DNA from: JAQBYK01 sp964499425
Lineage (GTDB): Bacteria; Patescibacteriota; Gracilibacteria; UBA1369; LOWO2-01-FULL-3
DNA: 44,200 nucleotides
Direction of reading: 5' to 3'
NCBI GenBank assembly: GCA_964499425.1
Contig: CAZCLD010000005.1
Span: 1-44,200, forward strand
In this document: positions 23,687-31,493 of the stretch, piece after piece
How the letters are laid out: each line of letters begins with the position of its first letter
How positions within the stretch are numbered: the stretch's first letter is position 1
Program-made: the position numbers and the translations under genes
Notes under the pieces: model-generated
Database searches by the model: none
Told to the model about the DNA's origin: nothing
Seen by the model: only the letters and a program-made list of their open reading frames with translations

Positions 23687-24453
23687 GATCTTGTTTCCTT
23701 AATATTATGGGTCCTGATTATACTTGCTCCGTTTAGATAAGCAATAGTGGATAGGGCTGCGCTTTTTTCATCTCTTTTTGTAAGTTCTCCTCCCAGGAAG
23801 GATTTGCGAGAGATTCCTATGAGAATTTTGTGCTTGAGTGATTTGAGCTCATTTAATCGTGCAATTATTTCAAAGCTGTATTTTGGTATTGAGCTTATGA
23901 ATTGGCCCATCCCTGGATCTATTATAATGTTTTTGATGTTGTGTTCGTGGGCAAAGTTGATTTGTTTTCTGAGGAAGGCCTTAATTGTTTTGATGACATC
24001 TTTGTAGTGGACTTCTTTAAGGGTTGTGCGAGCTGTTTTATCTTTAGAGTACATGAGAATGATCGGGCATTTGTAGTGAGCGATGACCTTTGCGAGTGAG
24101 GGATCCCCTCTTAGTGCTGTTACATCGTTAATCATATCTGCACCTTCTTCTAATGCTTTTTTTGCGACCTGGGACTTGTATGTGTCGATTGAGATAGGGA
24201 GTTTTGTGTGTTTGCGTATTTCTCTCAACAATGGAATAACGCGATTGAGTTCTTTCTCTAGAGATACGTCTTTGCTGCCAGGTCCTGTTGATTCTCCTCC
24301 GATATCGATAATATCTGCTCCCTCTTTTTCGAGCTTGCTGACTTTACGCAGAGCTTTTTCGATTGTGTTGAACTCTCCTCCATCGCTGAAAGAGTCGGGA
24401 GTGAGGTTTAAGATGCCCATTATGGTGGGCCCAGTTTCTTTTATAAATTCCAT
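23668..24453 (-). CDS. folP: Dihydropteroate synthase
   Basis: 261 residues from the ATG at 24453, ten bp after the preceding stop; a longer reading would run inside that gene. Motifs: GILNLTPDSFSDGG, DIIDIGGESTGPGS, ISIDTYKSQVAKKALEEGA, INDVTALRGD, IIDPGMGQF, ILIGISRKSFLG and the C-terminal IIRTHN. It condenses p-aminobenzoate with hydroxymethyl-dihydropterin pyrophosphate to give dihydropteroate, and is the sulfonamide target in the family. folC and folA are not in the window. Confidence 0.97.
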   Translation of the reverse strand: MEFIKETGPTIMGILNLTPDSFSDGGEFNTIEKALRKVSKLEKEGADIIDIGGESTGPGSKDVSLEKELNRVIPLLREIRKHTKLPISIDTYKSQVAKKALEEGADMINDVTALRGDPSLAKVIAHYKCPIILMYSKDKTARTTLKEVHYKDVIKTIKAFLRKQINFAHEHNIKNIIIDPGMGQFISSIPKYSFEIIARLNELKSLKHKILIGISRKSFLGGELTKRDEKSAALSTIAYLNGASIIRTHNIKETRSCLTWN

Positions 24454-24463
24454 GACTGGAAGT

Positions 24464-25405
24464 TTAGCAGCTAGCCATAGAGTCTTCCAAGGGATAAGTA
24501 GAGGGTATCCATTCCCCGTAACTTCCATCTTCTTTCATTTCTTTGATGATTCTTTCTTTTTCCTGGAAATACTCTTCTCTTTTGCATGGTTTGTTGAATA
24601 TGTGGAATTCTTTGTGCTTTAAGCTGCAGCAAAATAGGCAGTGTTCACATTGATGACATTGTTCGCAATACTCGAGGTCCGAACTTTCCCAGCAGTTGTA
24701 GCAAAAATTTGAATTATGCAGATGATATGTGGAAACGCAGTCAAAATTCCATTTTGCAAATTCGCCAATCATGACGTCTATGCAGTCCTCACATTTAAAT
24801 AATTCTCTACTAAATGCACAATCTTGGGATTCTTTTGTTTCAAAACAGTAATGGCAATTCTTGTTGTTGAATATATGATTGCCAGAGGATTGTTGATTGT
24901 TTTCGCCGATTTCTGATATGTGTGGAGTTATTAATTTGGTGTTGTTGAAATATTTTTCTATATCTTCTGGGCTCATTTTTTTGAGACTTTCTACTTTTTG
25001 TTTGTACTCGGATTCTGAATATTTTTTGTTAAAAATATAGAACTTCTTTTGACGGAGATTTACACAGCCGAAGCAGTCTTGGCAACCCTTGCAATTTAGA
25101 CAATATCTGCAATCTACACAGTTTTCACAATCCTGAAGGAAGTCGCAATTGTAACAACCTTTGCAATCTATACACTCGTAGCAAAGCTGACATTTTTCTA
25201 CAAAATCACAGTCTATGCAGTAGTCGCAGTAAAAAATACTGCGTCCGTTGATGCATTTTTCAGAGCGGTACGTGCTAACTGTGAGATAGCAATTCTTGCA
25301 TTGGTCTGCATAATTGCAAAAATCACAATTTTCATTACTTATAAGGCCCACAGCCAGACGAGGTTGGGAATCCCTTAATATTTGAAACTCTTTTAGATAG
25401 TCCAT
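24464..25405 (-). CDS. Cys-ladder zinc protein (CPR-type), large part
   Basis: 313 residues with about 38 cysteines. Between about residues 50 and 115 cysteines recur every third position (CQLCYECIDCKGCYNC), a strict C-x-x periodicity that suggests a metal-loaded ladder or beta-helix. Two similar halves each end in a hydrophobic F-(Y/H)-IFNK block followed by a helical hairpin (KYSESEYKQKVESL and PCKREEYFQEKERI), so there is an internal duplication. I associate this type with CPR genomes, where it is normally one protein with an N-terminal zinc-ribbon; here that part is the separate gene at 25410-25682. Function unknown. It leads into folP with a 10-bp gap. Confidence 0.75.
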   Translation of the reverse strand: MDYLKEFQILRDSQPRLAVGLISNENCDFCNYADQCKNCYLTVSTYRSEKCINGRSIFYCDYCIDCDFVEKCQLCYECIDCKGCYNCDFLQDCENCVDCRYCLNCKGCQDCFGCVNLRQKKFYIFNKKYSESEYKQKVESLKKMSPEDIEKYFNNTKLITPHISEIGENNQQSSGNHIFNNKNCHYCFETKESQDCAFSRELFKCEDCIDVMIGEFAKWNFDCVSTYHLHNSNFCYNCWESSDLEYCEQCHQCEHCLFCCSLKHKEFHIFNKPCKREEYFQEKERIIKEMKEDGSYGEWIPSTYPLEDSMASC

Positions 25406-25409
25406 GGTC

Positions 25410-25682
25410 TTAGGTTAGTGATTCCCAAAAACAGGGTGGGCAGAACACTTGATATTTGCAGTTAGGACGATAGCTACTAAGTATTTTTTTGTGGCATCTG
25501 TCGCAGCCTCTTTTGTATAAGTTGCGCTCGTTGCGAAGGGTAAGCCGTCGATTCTGTCGACAGTCAGGACAATTTTTCGGGAAAGCTAGTTCTTTTCTTT
25601 TATAGAATGTTTGTTCTATTGGGAGGATAAGGAATTCTTTATCGCACTCTTGGCATACTGATTTCTGGCTTTTTTGAGACAT
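25410..25682 (-). CDS. Small zinc-ribbon protein, N-terminal partner of the Cys-ladder protein
   Basis: 90 residues. C-x2-C (VCQECDKEF), then NCPDCRQNRR, RNERNLYKRGCDRCHKKI and VFCPPCFWESLT, giving four CxxC-like knuckles. This matches the usual beginning of the CPR Cys-rich proteins (C-x2-C, FCPECR-x-x-RR, RNER-x-LYKR-x-C). The stop TAA is four bases before the ATG of the next gene, which lies in another frame. It is the first gene of the folate run, with its own promoter and palindrome. Confidence 0.75.
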   Translation of the reverse strand: MSQKSQKSVCQECDKEFLILPIEQTFYKRKELAFPKNCPDCRQNRRLTLRNERNLYKRGCDRCHKKILSSYRPNCKYQVFCPPCFWESLT

Positions 25683-25707
25683 TATTTGAAGTGTTAAATT
25701 CGTTTAA

Positions 25708-25735
25708 ATACTAGCTTTGTAGTCGCGCTAGTCAA
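25708..25735 (-). promoter_or_regulatory. Promoter with overlapping palindromic operator, head of the folate run
   Basis: TTGACT (25730-25735) - 16 nt - TAGTAT (25708-25713) on the minus strand, about 25 nt before the zinc-ribbon start. A perfect inverted repeat ACTAGC-11 nt-GCTAGT (25710-25732) spans from the -10 into the -35, a classic repressor-site position. The TrmB-like gene lies just upstream and is an obvious candidate binder; that is inference. Confidence 0.5.
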
Positions 25736-25768
25736 AAAACTGCAATAAAAAGCTCTTTAAAAGTGTTT

Positions 25769-26575
25769 TTAAATTTCTAGATTCCGAGAAAATTCGTGGC
25801 TCTCAGCAATTTCACTGAAATAGTCGTAGATATCTTGATGGAGTTTTGTTAGAAGTTGGCTTCTTATAGTTGCACCGCTGAGCAGCCCATTTTCATTTTT
25901 TACCCAGATCGAGGTGGTTTCAGTTTCAGGAAGTGTCAGTATAAAATAATTTGCTAGTTTATCGTTATATATGAATTTTGTTTCCCTGAATTCTTTGTAG
26001 TCATTTTTTGCTATTACATTCAAACTATAGTCCCCTGGATTAGCCAGAATTGGGTATGCTTTGCCTCCACGTTTTATTCTTCTAGTCACAAATTGTCTGT
26101 CAGGTGATTTGCCCATTATTGATAATGCCATTTCAAAATTTCCTAATGCGAAAACTTTTTCCCACCGCATATAGGTTAGATCCACAAATTTTTCCCCAAT
26201 TTCTTCTTCACTGTATGTTTCAAGATTATCCTCAATTTGGGGAATGCTAAGAAATCCAAGAAAGGGTTTGATTTCTTTTAGATTGTCAGCGCTTCTATGG
26301 AATTTGCGCCCCTGGCTGTTTAATTTCTCAATAAAAGAACTAAGTGCTGTAGTTTTAATCTTTTTTTGCTTTCGAGAGTTGTCTGCTTCGAGAAGTCCCC
26401 TTTCTTCAAGTAAATTATATATGTTGTACGCGCGATCCTTGGGGATTTTGGATCGCTTAGCTATATCGTAAATGCTGCTATTGGGTTTTTTGAGTACGTT
26501 GATATAGAAAGCGATTTCTTCTTCCGTCAGGTCGCAACTGGCGAGCGTCTGTTTTAATTTGCGAATAACGTCCAT
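25769..26575 (-). CDS. TrmB-like winged-helix transcriptional regulator
   Basis: 268 residues. N-terminal winged helix: CDLTEEEIAFYINVLKKPNSSIYDIAKRSKIPKDRAYNIYNLLEERGLLEAD (about 13-65, given as successive parts). The C-terminal half shows no TrmB sugar-binding motif I can recognise. It is divergent from thiI and its promoter overlaps the thiI promoter, so it may autoregulate and affect thiI. Downstream, 86 bp away on the same strand, the zinc-ribbon/folate run begins at a palindromic promoter. Confidence 0.75.
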   Translation of the reverse strand: MDVIRKLKQTLASCDLTEEEIAFYINVLKKPNSSIYDIAKRSKIPKDRAYNIYNLLEERGLLEADNSRKQKKIKTTALSSFIEKLNSQGRKFHRSADNLKEIKPFLGFLSIPQIEDNLETYSEEEIGEKFVDLTYMRWEKVFALGNFEMALSIMGKSPDRQFVTRRIKRGGKAYPILANPGDYSLNVIAKNDYKEFRETKFIYNDKLANYFILTLPETETTSIWVKNENGLLSGATIRSQLLTKLHQDIYDYFSEIAESHEFSRNLEI

Positions 26576-26636
26576 TCTAAGCTGATTCTAGGACTTTTGT
26601 TGTATTATGTCAATTCTTCACTATAATGCTAGAGCT
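26576..26636. promoter_or_regulatory. Overlapping divergent promoters, trmB-like / thiI
   Basis: Minus: perfect TTGACA (26608-26613) - 17 nt - TAGAAT (26585-26590), nine nt before the regulator ATG. Plus: TTGTAT (26600-26605) - 16 nt - perfect TATAAT (26622-26627), nine nt before the thiI ATG at 26637. The minus -35 lies in the plus spacer, so polymerases would exclude each other. Both 5' UTRs are about 2-3 nt. Confidence 0.65.
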
Positions 26637-27806
26637 ATGAAGCAGTTCATTATTGTACATTACGGTGAGATTGGCTTAAAGAAGAAGAATACTGATTACT
26701 TCTTAAAGAAGCTTCGAAGGCGTTTGAAGATAGTTTTGGAGAAAAAATTCAGGCGGACTTTTAGCATAAAACATATTTTGAGGAGATTTATAATTGATTT
26801 GCCGGATAAGTTTGATGAAGACAAATACTCAGGGATTCTCAAAAAGGTTTTTGGTGTAAAGAATTTTAAGTTTGTTTGGGTTGGATCAACTGATCTGAGG
26901 AAACTTGGTGATCAGATTTGGAAAAAGTTGCCGAAGGAAAAATTTGATAGTTTTCGCGTTAGGGTTAAACGTTCTATGGATTTGCCGTTTAAATCTGTCG
27001 AGGCGGAGCGGGATTTAGGAGAAATATTCCTTGATAAAGGTATTAATCTACCAGTGAAGATGAAGGGGGCGGATCTTGAAGTGGATATCGAGTTTTTCAA
27101 TGATAAAGCATATTTTTCTTTCAAAAAGTATCTGGGAGCTGGGGGGCTTTCTCCTAATAGTCAGGGAAAGCTTGTTGCCCTGATTTCTGCTGGTATAGAC
27201 TCCCCTGTTGCGTCATATATGATGATGAAAAGAGGTGCGAGGGTGGTTTTTGCTCATTTTCATGGTTATCCCTACACTGATAAGGATGAGATGGAGCAGG
27301 TCCAGGATTTGGTGAAGGTTTTGAGTGAGTATCAGTTTGATACAAAATTGTATTTGATTCCTTTTGGTAAAATACAGAAGGCTATTGCAGAGAATCTTGA
27401 AATCCCTGGGAAGGTGCGGACGATTCTTTATCGTAGAGCTATGATTAGAATTGCTGAGTTGATTTCCAAAAAAGAAAAGGCCAAGGGGCTTGTGACTGGT
27501 GATAGTTATGGTCAAGTGGCTTCACAGACACCTGAAAACATCTTTGCAATACATGAAGTATCCAATATTCCTCTATTTCAGCCTCTGATTGGTTTTGATA
27601 AGGAGGATGTCATTTGTTATGCGAGGGAAATTGGAACGTACGAGATTTCGAAGCTCCCATGCAAAGATAGTTGTACTATGTTTATGCCTAGGATTCCTGA
27701 GCTTAAGGCTAGTGTTTATGATCTTAGGGAATATGAAAAGAACCTTCCTATCGATGAATGGATTGGGAAGGCTCTTAGTGATTCTAAAGTTTTAGAGATT
27801 CATTAA
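26637..27806 (+). CDS. thiI: ThiI: tRNA 4-thiouridine synthetase
   Basis: 389 residues from ATG 26637, where the family begins (MKQFIIVHYGEIGLKKKN); an ATG ten codons earlier precedes the -10 box and is rejected. Order: N-terminal ferredoxin-like domain, THUMP domain (about 60-165), PP-loop ATPase with SAGIDSPVASYMM, then GDSYGQVASQTPENI and PCKDSCTMFMPR. There is no rhodanese domain, as in many Gram-positives and archaea, so sulfur must come from a separate carrier. The product is s4U8 in tRNA; a thiamin role is unlikely without other thi genes. The 3' end overlaps the SLH gene by 15 bp. Confidence 0.95.
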   Translation: MKQFIIVHYGEIGLKKKNTDYFLKKLRRRLKIVLEKKFRRTFSIKHILRRFIIDLPDKFDEDKYSGILKKVFGVKNFKFVWVGSTDLRKLGDQIWKKLPKEKFDSFRVRVKRSMDLPFKSVEAERDLGEIFLDKGINLPVKMKGADLEVDIEFFNDKAYFSFKKYLGAGGLSPNSQGKLVALISAGIDSPVASYMMMKRGARVVFAHFHGYPYTDKDEMEQVQDLVKVLSEYQFDTKLYLIPFGKIQKAIAENLEIPGKVRTILYRRAMIRIAELISKKEKAKGLVTGDSYGQVASQTPENIFAIHEVSNIPLFQPLIGFDKEDVICYAREIGTYEISKLPCKDSCTMFMPRIPELKASVYDLREYEKNLPIDEWIGKALSDSKVLEIH

Positions 27807-29300
27807 ACGGTAGATTGTTTCTGCAACTTCTTTTCTACTGATTTCTCCTTCTGTTTGATATGCATAGGAGTTGTCGAATTTGTGTATAACGTGGTGTCTG
27901 TCCAACAAATCCTTTGCGACTGAATATTTTAGGAAGGAATAATACCACTGATCAGAATAGGAATCAGTTGGCATGTGGGCACTGTCGCTTTCACTTACGT
28001 TTAATAGTGGAAGTTCTCCTGAGTAGAAGGCATTGAGTATTATTTTGAGTGCTTCTGGCCGATTGGTTGTGCCATCTGGTTTGAAATCGCCGTTTGGGTA
28101 TCCTTCGACCCATCCTTTTTCTTGTGCGTAACAGACGTGTGGAGCAAACCATTCCTCTTTTACGTCTGGAAAACAGTTGTATCCAACATTTTCTTGTGAC
28201 AAAGGATCACCAATCATCATTTCTACTACTAATTTTGTAAGTTCAGCTCTATTTATTGAAACATCTGGTTGAAATGTGCCATCGGGATGGCCATCAATAA
28301 TATTGCTTTTGTATAGCATCTCTATTGCCTCACTATTTGGATGGTTGGTAAGTACATCTGGGAAGGTACCTACGACTCCAAGCGTTACCTCTGGGATTGC
28401 TACATTGTGAGCAAGCGATAGACATCCTCCCCCTATGCCAAGAAGTGTGCTCATAGTTATTACTGCTTTGACTGGATTTGCTTTGGTTGAGTTCTTGAGA
28501 GTTGTGAATTGGTCTGATTCAATTTTAAACCTATATGTACCAACTGATTCGTTGTCGTAGCATCCCAGGTTAAACTTGTAATTGCCGTCTGCAGCAACTC
28601 CATTCAACGTGTTCCCTGCTTCAATTGTCTTTTTGATGTACTCCTTGAATTCGGGAAAACCAAGGTATTTCGTTATGACAAGGTAACCTTCTTTGTATGT
28701 GTTCCCAAATAATTCAGATTCTTGCTTGATGTAATAACCTTCCACCTCATGGTCCCCATATGGGAATGTGTTGTCATACTCGAAAGTCCATTGATCAGCT
28801 AGTGAAAGACAATCTGTCCCGTACATCCAATTAGCTAGTGCAAACTCTATATCGAATGAGGTTATAACACTCTCACTTGATGTCATTAGCAGAGTATACT
28901 CTGTTTCTCCTTTTGATAGAGTTTGTTGTGGTGAGGAAATTTTTTCTGCGCCAGCAAAATTTTCGTAACAGCCAATTTGGATCTGAAATTGATCATTTTC
29001 TTTCTTGACGTGTTGATTGCCATTGTCGTACAGGTCTTGAAGGATTGGTGTTAGGCTCTCGTGTTCATATTGAGTAATGTTGAAGAATATCTTTTGTTGA
29101 AGATATTGCTTTTCGTCCTTTACCAGGTCTTCCACAATATCTCCAAGTTTTATATATCCATATATTTTTGTGTTTCCTTCTAGGACCATCTCGGCGTTTT
29201 GATCGTATTTGAACGGGTTTTCCTCGGTGACAGCAAAACCATGTGCAGTGATTGGTGCTAGTAGAAATAGAATGGCTAGTGATGAAAGTAGTTTCTTCAT
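27792..29300 (-). CDS. Secreted protein with three C-terminal SLH domains
   Basis: 502 residues. Signal peptide (MKKLLSSLAILFLLAPITAHG, cleavage near FAVTEE, read as two parts). Residues about 30-300 are unrecognised and appear duplicated: two blocks with QIGCYEN / NLGCYDNES and CLSLADQW / GGCLSLAHN. Then come SLH units: FPDVLTN...GHPDGTFQPD (about 313-365), FPDVKEEWFAPHV...GYPNGDFKPD (about 378-428) and a weaker third (about 447-502). It is probably exported and held on the cell wall. The -10 box TATAAT (29323-29328, minus) is 22 nt upstream of the ATG. Confidence 0.85.
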   Translation of the reverse strand: MKKLLSSLAILFLLAPITAHGFAVTEENPFKYDQNAEMVLEGNTKIYGYIKLGDIVEDLVKDEKQYLQQKIFFNITQYEHESLTPILQDLYDNGNQHVKKENDQFQIQIGCYENFAGAEKISSPQQTLSKGETEYTLLMTSSESVITSFDIEFALANWMYGTDCLSLADQWTFEYDNTFPYGDHEVEGYYIKQESELFGNTYKEGYLVITKYLGFPEFKEYIKKTIEAGNTLNGVAADGNYKFNLGCYDNESVGTYRFKIESDQFTTLKNSTKANPVKAVITMSTLLGIGGGCLSLAHNVAIPEVTLGVVGTFPDVLTNHPNSEAIEMLYKSNIIDGHPDGTFQPDVSINRAELTKLVVEMMIGDPLSQENVGYNCFPDVKEEWFAPHVCYAQEKGWVEGYPNGDFKPDGTTNRPEALKIILNAFYSGELPLLNVSESDSAHMPTDSYSDQWYYSFLKYSVAKDLLDRHHVIHKFDNSYAYQTEGEISRKEVAETIYRLMNL

Positions 29301-29328
29301 GTTTTTTGGTTAAATTATTTGAATTATA

Positions 29329-31473
29329 TCATTTTTTGAATTTTTTTGAGCGGAGATTTTTGTTGTAGCTTATAGCAAACCGATGGGCTTCATCGCGTGC
29401 TCTTTGTAGAAGCTTTAGTGCTTCATTTGTTTTGGGAAGTGTAATGGGATTTTTGCTGTTTGGTCTATGAATCTCTTCGAGTTTTTTTGCTAAAGCAATG
29501 TATGGAATTTGTAAATTCAATTCTTCGAAAACTTTGGTTGCTGCTGATAGTTGTCCTTTCCCGCCGTCGATAATTACGAGGTTTGGGATTTTACTGAAAG
29601 ACTCATCTTGTTTGTGCTTGTTTTTGTCGTAGACGATTGGTATAACCTTTCCTCTCTCTTTTTTGCAATGCCTGTGTCTTTTTCCTAGTTCTTTAGGTAT
29701 TTTTCTGATTTCCTCAAACCCGAATAGAAAATAGTAGTCTTTTAGCTCTTCTTTGCAGAATCCGTAAATTCTCTTGGATTTTGTTTTTTTGATTGCTTCC
29801 TTAACCAGTTTGTATCCAATTTTGTGTCCCCTTTCGCTTTTTGAGACATATAAATTGCTTAGTTCAGTCACATTCTTTGAGAATTCTTTGATTGCTGTGA
29901 AGCCTACTATCTTTTTCCCCTTCTCAAGAATGAAAAAGCTGCGGTCTGTCTTATCTAGCTTGATCTTGTTGTTAGATTCGATGAATACTTTGTCTTTCTT
30001 TCGAGCTTTTTTAAATTTGTATTCTTCGTGTTTGATGTCTTGAGCTATTTTCAGGAAGCGCCGTTTTAGGACTTCCTCCATTGATTTGTAGTCGTCTGGT
30101 TTTCCTTGGACGGTTCTTAGTTTGAATTTGCGATATAGCTTGTTTTTGGGGACACCCTTTTCGAAAACGATCATGGATCCTACTGTGTCGGTGCCGCTCA
30201 GGTGTGAGATGTCGTAGCATTCAATTCTTTTGAGGGGATCCGTGACTTTTAGTAGTTTTTGTAGATCTTCTGCGGCTTTCTTGGTTAGCTCGCTTTCCTC
30301 TTGCCAGCTTGCTTTATTACGATCGGCAAATATGCGCGCGTTATTTAGGCTCATTTCCAATAATTTATTTTTGTCGCCTCTCTTTGGGATGATGATTTTG
30401 GCTTTCTTTTGTCGTTGTTTACTTATAAGGGTCTGAGTTTCTGCTTTGTTTTCTAATTCGTGAGGAATGAGAATCTCCTTTGGTATGTCAGTTGCGATTT
30501 GGTAGTACTGATTTAGAAATGCTTGGAGAGCTTCTTTTGACTCTGATTCTTCAATTTCTTGAGCATTTAGGATGAAGTTTTCTTGTCCGGTGAGTTTGCC
30601 ATCACGGATTTGAAATAGATTAAAGAATGCTCTGTTATGGGTGATGCAATAGTTAATTATATCTTTGTCCTCCTGGTTTGGATCTGAAACTTTTTGTTTC
30701 TTCAAAATGTCCTCTACTTTTTTGATTTTGTCTCGCAGCCGAGCTGCTTTTTCGAATTTTTGTTCTTTGGCTAGTTTTTTCATTTGTGCATATAGATCTT
30801 TAAGTATATTTCCTACTTTTCCTTCTAAGAAATTCTCTGCGTTTTTGACGATCTCTTGGTATTGCTTGGTGTCACATTTTCCAATGCATGGTGCAATGCA
30901 TCTCTTGATGTAGAAGTCGATACATGGGTATTTGATGACTTTCTTGCTCACTTTTACTTTATGATCTGATCCAGGTGGATTCTCCTGCATCATCTCTATG
31001 TCTAATCCACAGTGACGGAATGGGAAAAGCTTTTTAATTACATTAAAAGTTGCTTTGACTTTGTGTGCAGCGGTCTTTGGTCCTATATATTTTGCGCCAT
31101 CTTTTTCTATTTTTCTTACGATTTGGATTCTTGGAAAGTCTTCATTTGTGATCTTGATGTAGACGTAGTTTTTGTCATCTTTCATCAAAATGTTGTATTT
31201 GGGTTGGAGCTGTTTTATTAGGTTGGTTTCTAGGATTATTGCCTCTAGTTCGTTGTCTGTTGCTGTTGCCTTGATATCGCAGATATTTTCAACTAGTTTT
31301 TGAGTGCGGTTGGAGTGGGCATATCCTTTTTTGAAATACTGTTTTACCCTTTTCTGAATATCTTTGGCTTTTCCTATGTAGAGTACTTTTCCTTCTTTAT
31401 CGATCATTTTATAAATGCCGGGTGATCGAGGAAGAAGTTTTAGAGTTTTTTGTATGCCTTTTATTTCGCTCAT
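29329..31473 (-). CDS. uvrC: UvrC excinuclease subunit with an internal GNAT domain
   Basis: 714 residues from ATG 31473, preceded by TATAAT at six nt. GIY-YIG nuclease: SPGIYKMIDKEGKVLYIGKA (17-36). A Cys cluster (YPCIDFYIKRCIAPCIGKC, about 182-200) and a UVR helix pair (about 236-260) follow. The RNase H-like second nuclease keeps its acidic/His residues in IECYDISHLSG, LVIIDGGKGQL and RDEAHRFA. Between LKRRFLK (about 474) and IPNLVIIDGG (about 629) about 150 residues are inserted, containing a GNAT acetyltransferase: FFILEKGKKIVGFTAI, ELSNLYVSKSERGHKIGYKL, and a C-terminal YYFLFGFEEIRKIPKEL. The usual C-terminal helix-hairpin-helix domain is absent. Its role in nucleotide excision repair is well supported; the insert's role is unknown. 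Confidence 0.93.
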   Translation of the reverse strand: MSEIKGIQKTLKLLPRSPGIYKMIDKEGKVLYIGKAKDIQKRVKQYFKKGYAHSNRTQKLVENICDIKATATDNELEAIILETNLIKQLQPKYNILMKDDKNYVYIKITNEDFPRIQIVRKIEKDGAKYIGPKTAAHKVKATFNVIKKLFPFRHCGLDIEMMQENPPGSDHKVKVSKKVIKYPCIDFYIKRCIAPCIGKCDTKQYQEIVKNAENFLEGKVGNILKDLYAQMKKLAKEQKFEKAARLRDKIKKVEDILKKQKVSDPNQEDKDIINYCITHNRAFFNLFQIRDGKLTGQENFILNAQEIEESESKEALQAFLNQYYQIATDIPKEILIPHELENKAETQTLISKQRQKKAKIIIPKRGDKNKLLEMSLNNARIFADRNKASWQEESELTKKAAEDLQKLLKVTDPLKRIECYDISHLSGTDTVGSMIVFEKGVPKNKLYRKFKLRTVQGKPDDYKSMEEVLKRRFLKIAQDIKHEEYKFKKARKKDKVFIESNNKIKLDKTDRSFFILEKGKKIVGFTAIKEFSKNVTELSNLYVSKSERGHKIGYKLVKEAIKKTKSKRIYGFCKEELKDYYFLFGFEEIRKIPKELGKRHRHCKKERGKVIPIVYDKNKHKQDESFSKIPNLVIIDGGKGQLSAATKVFEELNLQIPYIALAKKLEEIHRPNSKNPITLPKTNEALKLLQRARDEAHRFAISYNKNLRSKKFKK

Positions 31474-31493
31474 GGGCGCATTATACTCTAAAT
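31474..31493. promoter_or_regulatory. 20-bp bidirectional promoter, uvrC / nucleotidyltransferase
   Basis: The whole gap between the two start codons is 20 bp. Minus strand: TATAAT (31480-31485), six nt before the uvrC ATG. Plus strand: TATACT (31482-31487), six nt before the other ATG. The -10 boxes overlap on opposite strands, and each -35 region would lie in the other gene's coding sequence. Both mRNAs should be leaderless. Confidence 0.65.

Noticed and set aside
26530..26545. GCAACTGGCG inside the trmB-like gene as a third tRNA-leader-type hairpin
   Set aside because: There is no matching GGTTGC arm at hairpin distance and no tRNA next to it; it is part of the coding sequence.
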